A stretch of DNA of 14,280 nucleotides from JAZDKP01 sp043802925. Lineage in GTDB: Bacteria; Fibrobacterota; OXYB2-FULL-49-7; JAEUSG01. The DNA lies in contig JAZDKP010000200.1 in assembly GCA_043802925.1 (NCBI GenBank), positions 1 to 14,280 on the forward strand. Reading direction: 5' to 3'. Shown here piece by piece: positions 7,700 through 14,268 of the stretch. Made by a program: the position numbers and the translations under genes. The notes under the pieces were generated by a model. It was given only the letters and a program-made list of their open reading frames with translations, had not been told where the DNA came from and ran no database searches. The stretch's first letter is position 1; each line of letters begins with the position of its first letter.

Positions 7700-8830
7700 T
7701 TACTTCAGGCCGCGGGCGTACGCGTCGGTATAACGGAAATAGCCCTGGACCTCGTGGTAGGCGGAACCGGGCGAGACAATACTTTCGTTGACGCGGCCGT
7801 CGCGGGTCACCAGATATAATTTGAAGCGGTGCATGGCCGTATCACGGGGGGTGAGCAGGCGCGCAAGGGGACCCTGGCCCTCCACGAGCAGAAGGGAATC
7901 CATGACCATGGAGGAATTGTAATCCTCGTTGGTGTAATACCAGCGAAAACCATATTCTTCGCGGTCAATCTTCCAGAACGGGATATCGTTCTGTTCCGAA
8001 AGGTAGCTATAACTCTGCAGGAGCGTGTCCCCGGTGGCGCTGAAACCCGAGTCCGCGGCAAGGAAATAGGACCATCCTTCATCAAGCGTAATCGTGTCCT
8101 CGACCAGGCCGGGATTGGCGGCATTGTACATGTAATGCATCGTGGACGGGTAACGACCCACGGAATCCGGGTCCGACAGGTCTTTCTTCTGAACGGCAAG
8201 GATCCCCATCCACCCAAGCAAAGGGTTGGCGTTGACATTGGGGGTATTGAAACTGCGGCTGTACCGCACGGTCAGCGTCCGGGTCACATCGAGGGTGATG
8301 TCGGACACGATTTTTGCTCGGAGCTTGATTTGGCAGGCAAACTGGTCCACAAGGTGCATGAGCGAATCGGGCAGCGGGGTGTGCGAAGCGGCCATGACTT
8401 TGAGCGCGGCATCCGCCTCCTCAGGTGTCATGGGCGGCAAGCCCGCCCGGCCCGCGGAAAGCGCAAACCCGGTGCGGAGCTGGGTGGAATTGAGGAGCGT
8501 ATTCGGGGGCACGACAAATTTGAACCGGACGCCGGCTGAATCGTCAAAGGCCATGGCGCTCAAGTCCACGATATTGCGCTCAACAATTTCGTTGCCGTAG
8601 AAATCGATGCCGTAATCGAGCGCCAGCTCCCAGTGGATGCTGGGCGTCGCTCCGGCCGGAAAGAAACAATAGAAACGCACGGTTACGGTGTCGCCCGGCG
8701 CGGCCTCAGCGGGCTCGCAGACCACGGTGAAGGGGCGGGTCTTGTTGCCTTCGATGTTTTCATAGCGCGATGGCAGCTGCGTGCATCCGCACAGGAACAG
8801 AAGAAGGGCGAGTCCCGTGGTTTTAATCAT
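7700..8830 (-). CDS. Lipoprotein of unknown function, coupled to the receptor gene
   Basis: The product has 376 residues from the ATG at 8830. The open frame continues upstream to 9187, but that part is antisense-frame noise inside the receptor gene. The ATG at 8830 gives a proper lipoprotein signal: MIKTTGLALLLFLCGC, lipid cysteine Cys16, box L-C-G-C. After it, residues about 33-60 (RPFTVVCEPAEAAPGDTVTV) look like the start of an immunoglobulin-like beta domain. A helical, alanine-rich stretch (MTPEEADAALKVMAASHTPL) is followed by beta-rich sequence to the end. No known family is recognised. The stop of the receptor gene and this ATG are one base apart (TGA-C-ATG), so it is translated from the same mRNA. 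A likely role is accessory to the receptor, for example substrate capture or plugging at the membrane, as many receptor-linked lipoproteins do. That is inference from position. Confidence 0.88.
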   Translation of the reverse strand: MIKTTGLALLLFLCGCTQLPSRYENIEGNKTRPFTVVCEPAEAAPGDTVTVRFYCFFPAGATPSIHWELALDYGIDFYGNEIVERNIVDLSAMAFDDSAGVRFKFVVPPNTLLNSTQLRTGFALSAGRAGLPPMTPEEADAALKVMAASHTPLPDSLMHLVDQFACQIKLRAKIVSDITLDVTRTLTVRYSRSFNTPNVNANPLLGWMGILAVQKKDLSDPDSVGRYPSTMHYMYNAANPGLVEDTITLDEGWSYFLAADSGFSATGDTLLQSYSYLSEQNDIPFWKIDREEYGFRWYYTNEDYNSSMVMDSLLLVEGQGPLARLLTPRDTAMHRFKLYLVTRDGRVNESIVSPGSAYHEVQGYFRYTDAYARGLK

Positions 8831-8831
8831 G

Positions 8832-11543
8832 TCAAAACTCCGCGCGTACGCCCAGGGAGGGGATGATGATCCCGCCAATGACCTGGCGCTCTGAATCATC
8901 ATACCCGTAATCGTAGGCTTCCGGGCTGTTATATAAAAAATAGTTCGTGTTCTGGACATCGAGGTAGGCCGACAGCAGCCAGTTTTGGAAGACCCACTTC
9001 TTGTCGATGCGCGCGTCGAGCTGGAAAAAAGGGCCCATCCGGTCCGAAAAGTATTGTCCCTCGAGCGTCGTGTAGCGGCCGTCATCCGCATTGAATTCAT
9101 ACTTCTTTTCCGTGTATCCGAGCCGCGGCGTTTCGGGATTGCCGGTGACATAGCGGAGCCGGAACCCGGGCTCAATGCCGTGAGCAAGCCGCCAGCTTCC
9201 TATGATCTGAAGATTATGCGTCTGGTCCTTCTCATACTTATACCAGGCGTTTGGGTCCCAGTTCTTCTGGATCCCTTCCGCACCCTGCGCGTTGCCCGGC
9301 GGGTTGGGTGTCCGCCGCTCGCTCCGCGAGAGCGTGTAGGATATCCAGCCGAAGAAATGCTCGCCCGGGTCGTGGCGAAGCATGATTTCCATCCCGAACA
9401 TGCGCCCCTCCTGGTCGGGCAGAAAGTTGAGCGGCTGGCCCGTGGCGGGGTTGACTGAATCGGTGTTCGCGGGAATATTATCCTGGGTGTTATAATAGCC
9501 CTGCACATCGAGGGAAATCAGGTCGTTCAACTGCCATTCGTGACCCAGTACGACCTGCCTTCCGGTGGTAAGCGGGAGGTCCGGGTTGCCCCAGACCGAA
9601 TCAATGGCCTGCCCCATGGGCTTGGGCGTCTGGTTATAGGTCCCGGCCGCGCCCTTGAGCGTGCGACCCGGCGCCCATTCCCAGCGCGTGGTGAGCCGCA
9701 GGGAAGGCAGCCCTTCCGACACCTCGGCATAATAGTCGTACCGCAGGCCCGGGGTGAGGGTGAGCGTCTTCCACGGCCGGTATTCCGCATTGGCGTAAGC
9801 CCCGAGGTCCGTGAACCAGATGTCGCGGCCGCTCTGTTTGGCACCCTGGGCCGAAAGGATGTGCAGGTCATAGTTGATTTTGCGCGCCTGGAGGTCGACG
9901 CCGGGAAAGAGTGTGAGCCGGGGTGAGAGCGTAAGCGCGACCTGGTCGCGGATATACGGACCCAAATATTCCTGCTGCGTCCGGACAAAGCTGAAGACGT
10001 TAAAATCGATAATCTGGCGTGACGCCGAAGCGCGCAGCGAATGGGAAACATGCTCCGACAGTTTCTGGTCGAGTCCGAAAATAGCCTGCTGGAAGTTGAT
10101 GTCTTCGGACAGGAGGTTGCGGGCCGCGCTGACCTCGGTGGAGCCGCCGCGCACCTGTTTCACAATGAATTCCATCCGGTCCTGCGACGTAAAGAGCGTT
10201 AAAAACATTTTGCAGTTATTGCTGCGCACATAATCGAGGCGCGCCACCGCGTCCCAATAATAAGGCACCACGGTCATGGGCAGATAGATACCCGCCTGGT
10301 CAATAACGAACTTTGCCACGGTGGCGATATAGCTCCGCCGGGCCGAAACCATGAGGCTTACACCAGGCTTCACCGGCCCTTCAGCGACAAATGAAGCGTC
10401 GATGAGGTTGATATCCACGTTGCCGTGCCAGCGATCGGTTTTTGCGGGCCGTCCCTTGATTTCAACGACTCCGCCCACGCAGCCGCCGTACCGCGCGTTA
10501 AAGCCACCCGGATAAAGGTCCACGGCCGAGAGGGCGTCGGAGTTGTAGGTGGAACGGAGGCCGCCAAAGTGGAAGAGCATTGGGATTTCGACCCCGTCCA
10601 GGAAATAGCGTGTGTCCTCGTTGCCGCTGCCGCGCACAATGACGTCGCCGGAAATGAAGGAGGCGCGCGCCACACCCGGCAGGGCCTGCACCACCTTCAC
10701 CGCGTCGCCGGAAAAACCGGGCACGCGCTTGACCTCCGTGAGCGAAAGCGTGCTTTTGGCCACTTCCTTCTTTTCCATCTTCCCGTACACCACGATTTCA
10801 TATTCATTATAGTTGAGGCGTTCCAGCCGGTATTCGACCTCGCGCTGCTTTTCCCGCTCAATGATGTCCGAAAGGCTGTCCGCGCGGTAGCCCGCGATGG
10901 GAAACTTGAGCAACACGCGGCCGACCGGCAGGGACTTGAAGGAAAACCGGCCCAGGGAGTCGGTGTAGGTGACAATGCCGCCTCCTTCATACGTCTGGCC
11001 GGCAAAGGAGCCGATGCGCTGGAGGTAGGCCGTGAACGGAACATGCACGGCCGTGTCAGAGGCGGTGTCCGGGAAGGTGGCCGCAATGACGCCATCGCGG
11101 ACCGGCGCACGCGTGCCCATTTCAAGAAGCGTGCCCATAAGGTTGACGTACTCCTCGACGCGCCGCACCTCGTCGGACACGGAAAAGCGGTATTCGTACT
11201 GAAGAAAGACGGGCACGGGCAAGCCGCCGGCCATGGCGGGCCGGTACCGGAACCGCTGGACAGCAGCCATGGCCGCGGAATCGAGCGCCGGGGAGAGCCC
11301 TTTGAGCACTTTGATGGAATCCACGCGTCCGGAATCCGTGACAAAAATGTCAACGAGCACGCTCCCTTCAATGCCGGCCTTCAATGCCTCGGCCGGATAC
11401 ACGGCCGGAATGAATTCAATAAGCTCCGGCATTTTTTCGAGCGGGGGCAGCGAATCCAAGGCGACCGTGTCGATGCCGGTTTGAACGCCGGTGGCATAGA
11501 CCGGGAATAACAAAAACAAAAGACATAAAAGAAAGAATCTCAC
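8832..11543 (-). CDS. TonB-dependent outer-membrane receptor with built-in TonB C-terminal-like domain
   Basis: The start chosen is GTG at 11543, giving 903 residues. The longer frame to a TTG at 11597 would translate a DNA repeat and place Pro/Arg residues ahead of the signal peptide. Residues 1-17 (MRFFLLCLLFLLFPVYA) are a signal peptide. Residues about 43-120 match the TonB C-terminal domain: VYPAEALKAGIEGSVLVDI near 48-66, VTDSGRV near 68-74, AVQRFRYRPAMAGGLPVPV near 94-112. Residues about 150-235 resemble a regulatory-like beta domain (YTDSLGRFSFKSLPVGRVLL). The plug follows at about 270-360 (DAVKVVQALPGVARAS, DVIVRGSGNEDTRYFLDGVE, VDLYPGGFNARYGG). The rest is the 22-strand-type barrel, ending in SLGVRAEF with terminal Phe. 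No substrate signature is visible. The gene lies between tonB and a lipoprotein gene and is probably energised by the adjacent motor. Confidence 0.95.
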   Translation of the reverse strand: MRFFLLCLLFLLFPVYATGVQTGIDTVALDSLPPLEKMPELIEFIPAVYPAEALKAGIEGSVLVDIFVTDSGRVDSIKVLKGLSPALDSAAMAAVQRFRYRPAMAGGLPVPVFLQYEYRFSVSDEVRRVEEYVNLMGTLLEMGTRAPVRDGVIAATFPDTASDTAVHVPFTAYLQRIGSFAGQTYEGGGIVTYTDSLGRFSFKSLPVGRVLLKFPIAGYRADSLSDIIEREKQREVEYRLERLNYNEYEIVVYGKMEKKEVAKSTLSLTEVKRVPGFSGDAVKVVQALPGVARASFISGDVIVRGSGNEDTRYFLDGVEIPMLFHFGGLRSTYNSDALSAVDLYPGGFNARYGGCVGGVVEIKGRPAKTDRWHGNVDINLIDASFVAEGPVKPGVSLMVSARRSYIATVAKFVIDQAGIYLPMTVVPYYWDAVARLDYVRSNNCKMFLTLFTSQDRMEFIVKQVRGGSTEVSAARNLLSEDINFQQAIFGLDQKLSEHVSHSLRASASRQIIDFNVFSFVRTQQEYLGPYIRDQVALTLSPRLTLFPGVDLQARKINYDLHILSAQGAKQSGRDIWFTDLGAYANAEYRPWKTLTLTPGLRYDYYAEVSEGLPSLRLTTRWEWAPGRTLKGAAGTYNQTPKPMGQAIDSVWGNPDLPLTTGRQVVLGHEWQLNDLISLDVQGYYNTQDNIPANTDSVNPATGQPLNFLPDQEGRMFGMEIMLRHDPGEHFFGWISYTLSRSERRTPNPPGNAQGAEGIQKNWDPNAWYKYEKDQTHNLQIIGSWRLAHGIEPGFRLRYVTGNPETPRLGYTEKKYEFNADDGRYTTLEGQYFSDRMGPFFQLDARIDKKWVFQNWLLSAYLDVQNTNYFLYNSPEAYDYGYDDSERQVIGGIIIPSLGVRAEF

Positions 11544-11581
11544 CTCACCCCCCTGCCCCCTCTCCTGAAGGAGAGGGGGGG
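11541..11581. repeat. REP-like palindromic repeat, left copy
   Basis: It contains the perfect stem CCCCCTCTCCT (11556-11566) / AGGAGAGGGGG (11569-11579) with a 2-base centre, preceded by CACCTCACCCCC. The GTG start codon of the receptor gene is its outermost three bases (11541-11543 on the minus strand). From memory, repeats of this form (GAGAGGGG palindromes next to GGGGGTGAGG) occur scattered in many environmental bacterial genomes. I cannot check the copy number here. Confidence 0.85.
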
Positions 11582-11592
11582 CACGTGGACAA

Positions 11593-11609
11593 AACAAATG
11601 ACATTTGTT
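11593..11609. repeat. 17-base dyad between the two REP-like copies
   Basis: AACAAATG and CATTTGTT form 8-base perfect inverted arms around a single central A. It could be an operator, or the tip of the cruciform that the two flanking repeats can form. No good promoter boxes surround it, apart from an isolated TATGAT on the minus strand. Confidence 0.5.
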
Positions 11610-11639
11610 AATTCAAGAATCATATACTTATTATTTCTT

Positions 11640-11678
11640 CCCCCTCTCCTTTAGGAGAGGGGGAAAGGGGGTGAGGTG
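11640..11678. repeat. REP-like palindromic repeat, right copy
   Basis: Inverted relative to the left copy: stem CCCCCTCTCCT (11640-11650) / AGGAGAGGGGG (11653-11663), then AAA and GGGGGTGAGGTG (11667-11678). The outer 12 bases are the perfect complement of the left copy's outer arm. The copy ends directly against the tonB stop codon at 11679-11681. The pair resembles a REPIN, a doublet of REP sequences in opposite orientation. Confidence 0.85.
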
Positions 11679-12488
11679 TTAATTCTGCAGCACATATTTA
11701 AATGAAATCAAAATCCACACCGCCACGGGGTCTTTTCCCTGCATCGCGGGTTTGAACCTTAGCTTTTTCACGGCTGCGAGCGCGCTTTCCTTTGACCCAT
11801 AACCCAGGTCATTCTGCACCTCAGCCTCTTTGACCCGGCCGTCAGTGTCGATGAGTATTTTGACCCGGATGACGCCGGCCACGCCGGCCTTTTTCATCTC
11901 TTCGGTGTATTCGGGCTTGACAATCTCCTCCATCACGGGCATGGAGGTGACCGCGGTGACCGAAACCACGCGGCCCTCGAGCTGCTCTTTTTTAGCGGTC
12001 ACGGTGTCGATTTCTTTGTTGATGGTGTTGCCCAGTTTGCCGATGACCGCCTCGGACGCGTCGCCGCCCGCGCCCAGGCCGATGGAATAGACGCGGCGCA
12101 AGCCGTACACCCGTTCCACCACGGGCGCTTTCTTGTCCTGCGGTTCCACGATGTCGTTTTCCTTTTGCGCAAGCCGCACCGCTTTGGTCAGATCCAGGGC
12201 CTCTTTTTTCACCTGCAACGCGGCCGCGGGCAATGGCGCGGCCTTTTTGACCGCGGTCTTTTTCTTCTCCTGCAAAAGAAAGCGGGTCTTGATAATCTCC
12301 ATGCGTTTTTCGTCAAAAACCTGGGGCAGCCGCTTGACGCTTTTCAGGTAAACCCCGGCGCAAAGGAAGAAAAGGAGCGAAAGCGCGATGGTCACGGAAA
12401 AAAGCGAACCGCGGCGCTCAAGGGCCGAAAGGTCAGCCTCGTACAGGCGTAGGGGATCGTTTTCAGGCAACGGGCGCAAGGCGTTCAT
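11679..12488 (-). CDS. tonB: TonB energy transducer
   Basis: The product has 269 residues from the ATG at 12488 (a TTG two codons upstream overlaps the exbD stop; AAGGA precedes the ATG). Topology is that of TonB: a cytoplasmic N-terminus of about 28 residues, one membrane helix about 29-49 (SLFSVTIALSLLFFLCAGVYL), a charged Lys/Ala-rich periplasmic linker, and a TonB C-terminal domain about 186-267 (VKPEYTEEMKKAGVAGVIRV, DTDGRVKEAEV, AVKKLRFKPAMQGKDPVAVW). The linker lacks the long Pro-Glu/Pro-Lys runs of E. coli TonB. Instead it holds a conserved-looking block near 128-160 (YGLRRVYSIGLGAGG ... IGKLGNTINKEIDTV). It should transmit the ExbB/ExbD proton-motive-force motion to outer-membrane receptors. 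It follows the second exbD gene with two bases between (TGA-CC-ATG), so it is part of the operon. Confidence 0.93.
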   Translation of the reverse strand: MNALRPLPENDPLRLYEADLSALERRGSLFSVTIALSLLFFLCAGVYLKSVKRLPQVFDEKRMEIIKTRFLLQEKKKTAVKKAAPLPAAALQVKKEALDLTKAVRLAQKENDIVEPQDKKAPVVERVYGLRRVYSIGLGAGGDASEAVIGKLGNTINKEIDTVTAKKEQLEGRVVSVTAVTSMPVMEEIVKPEYTEEMKKAGVAGVIRVKILIDTDGRVKEAEVQNDLGYGSKESALAAVKKLRFKPAMQGKDPVAVWILISFKYVLQN

Positions 12489-12490
12489 GG

Positions 12491-12973
12491 TCAATCCTTC
12501 TGGACTGCGAGTACCGAAAAGTCTGCGTATCCCGCGCGGCTGCAGGTAAACATCACTTTTTTAACAACCTTGAACGGCATTTCGCGGTCGCACTGGATGA
12601 TAACCTCAAGGTTCTTTGTGGTATCGGCCACGGTCTTCTTTTTCTGCAACAGCCACTGGTACAGCGGTTCAATGGAAAGCGCGGCCGAGTGCTCCACCGA
12701 GTCCGCGGATGCGAGCACGGTTCCTTCGGACATCACGGCCTTGCTCGTGATTTCGATCATGAGCATGGGCTTGGGCGCCTCCTTTGCGCTTGAAACCGGT
12801 AATTGAAGGTCATCGGAGGGGGTGATAAGATTGCCCTCGGCCGAAAAGCTCTGGATGAGAAAGATGAGCAGCAGGGTAAGGATGTCGATCAGCGAAGTCA
12901 TCTGCGGCCGGAAAACCTGCGGCGCGCCGCCCTCAGCCGAACCGAAACGGGAGGCGCGGAAGCTCATGCTCAT
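12491..12973 (-). CDS. exbD: ExbD/TolR-type motor subunit that keeps the membrane Asp
   Basis: This 160-residue product has a short cytoplasmic N-terminus, one membrane helix about 26-43, and a small periplasmic domain. The motif QMTSLIDILTLLLIFLIQSF aligns with the ExbD/TolR pattern and retains the conserved Asp (Asp30), which in E. coli ExbD (Asp25) is essential and thought to handle the proton. The usual Pro of the T-P-x-I-D motif is Ser here. The C-terminal part (VIIQCDREMPFKVVKKVMFTCSRAGYADFSVLAVQ) is the typical ExbD fold end. The ATG at 12973 overlaps the TGA of the preceding exbD gene by four bases; an ATG two codons later is an alternative. It should form, with the other ExbD, the dimer inside the ExbB ring. 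Confidence 0.92.
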   Translation of the reverse strand: MSMSFRASRFGSAEGGAPQVFRPQMTSLIDILTLLLIFLIQSFSAEGNLITPSDDLQLPVSSAKEAPKPMLMIEITSKAVMSEGTVLASADSVEHSAALSIEPLYQWLLQKKKTVADTTKNLEVIIQCDREMPFKVVKKVMFTCSRAGYADFSVLAVQKD

Positions 12974-13467
12974 TTTCCGGTCCCCGGGTCCTCGGCCGCG
13001 GCGGCCAGTCCTGATTTTGTGAACCCGCTTTCACGGCAGACATCCAGCACGTCCACCACATATTTGAAGGCCACGGCGTCGCGGACCGCGACCACGGCCT
13101 CGTCCTTGAGGTCCGCGGACGCGCGGCGCGCTTTGAGGCGCTCCGCAAGCCCGGCATAATCATAGACCCCGTTCACTTTCGGCAGGCTGTCGAGCATCTT
13201 TTCGCCATAGGTAATCGCAAGCCGTTCGGGACTCAGGACCACGGTGAGTTTGAGCTTGGGCCGTCCGCTGTCGAGTGAAAGCCCGGCGCCCACATTAGGC
13301 GGAAGCGACAAATTCAGGACCGCGAGCTGCGTGTAGACCGCCACGGAGGCGAGGAACGGAATGAGGATGACCAGCACATTCATGATGGGGCTGGTGTCGA
13401 GGTCGATTTCCGCCTCGGTCTCGTCCGAAGGCAGGCCGAGGTTTTTCAGGAGTGAGAGCTGTTTCAC
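12970..13467 (-). CDS. exbD: ExbD-like motor subunit with Asn in place of the membrane Asp
   Basis: This 165-residue product starts at a GTG (13467) whose bases overlap the exbB stop (GTGA). It has a cytoplasmic N-terminus rich in Asp/Glu, one membrane helix about 28-48, and a periplasmic domain ending in AVVAVRDAVAFKYVVDVLDVCRESGFTKSG, a typical ExbD C-terminal fold. The motif reads DLDTSPIMNVLVILIPFLAS. Aligned to E. coli DINVTPFIDVMLVLL, the proton-handling Asp corresponds to Asn30 (codon AAT, bases 13378-13380). The protein therefore probably cannot take part in proton transfer by itself and would need the second ExbD. I believe Asn-type ExbD paralogues exist elsewhere, but I know of no functional study. 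Confidence 0.9.
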   Translation of the reverse strand: MKQLSLLKNLGLPSDETEAEIDLDTSPIMNVLVILIPFLASVAVYTQLAVLNLSLPPNVGAGLSLDSGRPKLKLTVVLSPERLAITYGEKMLDSLPKVNGVYDYAGLAERLKARRASADLKDEAVVAVRDAVAFKYVVDVLDVCRESGFTKSGLAAAAEDPGTGK

Positions 13468-14099
13468 GCGCTCTTTTTCTTTTTCAGATAGTTGAGGAAA
13501 CGGACGAGCGACTCGTCAAGGTCCTTGGAAATCTGATGCTGTTTGTTATATAAGAACGTATAGAGGACCATACAGGGCACGGCCGTGATGAGGCCAAAGG
13601 CGGTACAGTTCATGGCCTCCGCGATACCCGCGGCCAGCAGCGCGGCCTTTTTGGAGGCTTCCACCGAGGCCAGGGATGAAAAGGAGGCCTGCAGCCCGGA
13701 TATGGTGCCGATGAGACCGAGCAGGGTGGCGATGTTGGCGAAGAGCGAAAGGTAGTTGAGCCGCTGCATAAGGCGGGGCATTTCGCGGATGGCCGCCTCC
13801 TGCACTCCCTCTTCGATTTCAGCCACAGCCATGCCCCCGGTGAAACGGTCCACGGCCACGGAAAGCAACGCGTGCAGCGGTGAGCGGCCGGCATGCGCCA
13901 TGGTTTTTGCGCCATCGCTGTCCCCGTCATTCAGCTTTTTCACGATACCCGCCACCAGATGGGACCCGCTTTCGCGGCAGGTGAAGAAGTAGAAAATGAC
14001 GCGTTCAACGACCACAGCCGCGGCCACGGCCAGCACGCAGAGAATGACCCACATGAACGAGCCGCCGGAATTAAAGAAAAGCGCAATAGAGGAAATCAT
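13464..14099 (-). CDS. exbB: ExbB/TolQ/MotA-type proton channel protein
   Basis: The product has 211 residues from the ATG at 14099, preceded by AAGGAG at 8 bases. Three membrane helices are visible: about 13-35; about 117-142 (LSLFANIATLLGLIGTISGL); and about 155-183 (AAGIAEAMNCTAFGLITAVPCMVLY). The last two carry the family hallmarks GLIGT (Thr132) and EAMNCTAFGL (Thr166), which line the ion path in E. coli ExbB. The length is a little below the E. coli protein (244 residues). In the inner membrane it forms the pentamer around the ExbD dimer and uses the proton-motive force to drive TonB. It is the first gene of the operon; its stop overlaps the next start by four bases. No clear promoter is visible in the 181 bases upstream, so transcription may start beyond the window. 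Confidence 0.95.
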   Translation of the reverse strand: MISSIALFFNSGGSFMWVILCVLAVAAAVVVERVIFYFFTCRESGSHLVAGIVKKLNDGDSDGAKTMAHAGRSPLHALLSVAVDRFTGGMAVAEIEEGVQEAAIREMPRLMQRLNYLSLFANIATLLGLIGTISGLQASFSSLASVEASKKAALLAAGIAEAMNCTAFGLITAVPCMVLYTFLYNKQHQISKDLDESLVRFLNYLKKKKSA

Positions 14100-14149
14100 C
14101 TGTTTTGCTCCTTGGAGGATGGGTTACAATTTCATGAAGAATGAATCCT

Positions 14150-14169
14150 CCCCGCAGCAAGCTGCGGGG
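14150..14169. repeat. GC-rich palindrome upstream of exbB
   Basis: CCCCGCAGC and GCTGCGGGG are perfect 9-base arms around AA. No T tract follows on either side, so it does not look like an intrinsic terminator. It shares the core G-Y-AGCAAGCT-R-C with the partial palindrome at 14269-14280, on the other side of the REPIN-like element. Confidence 0.7.
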
Positions 14170-14194
14170 TATCGAAAGGCAAAGAGGCTTTCTC

Positions 14195-14260
14195 TGTCAT
14201 TCCCGCGAAAGCGGGAATCCACCACCTGATGATGGATTCCGGGTCAAGCCCGGAATGACA
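14195..14260. repeat. REPIN-like double-hairpin repeat
   Basis: The 66-base element begins TGTCATTCC and ends GGAATGACA. Each half forms its own hairpin: ATTCCCGC-GAAA-GCGGGAAT on the left, ATTCCGGG / CCCGGAAT with a 5-base loop on the right. The inner edges GGAATCCA and TGGATTCC are also complementary, so the whole can fold as a cloverleaf-like structure. From memory this sequence type is dispersed in many unrelated bacterial genomes and is moved by RAYT-type transposases. No such gene is in the window. Confidence 0.85.
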
Positions 14261-14268
14261 AACAAGCC

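Noticed and set aside
8831..9187. Upstream extension of the 376-residue lipoprotein
   Set aside because: The extension lies inside the receptor gene and is Ser/Arg/Thr-rich noise. The ATG at 8830 begins a lipoprotein signal peptide.
10425..11510. Plus-strand open frame of 361 codons
   Set aside because: It lies opposite the TonB-like, regulatory-like and plug domains of the receptor. Its composition (His/Gly/Arg-rich, no fold signature) marks it as a shadow.
11544..11597. Upstream extension of the receptor to a TTG at 11597
   Set aside because: It would translate the REP-like repeat (PRAPPLLQERGQGG) and put it ahead of an otherwise standard signal peptide. The GTG at 11543 is better.
14150..14260. 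CRISPR array or tRNA-like structure in the palindrome cluster
   Set aside because: There are no direct repeats with regular spacers and no tRNA consensus. The structures are inverted repeats of REP type.
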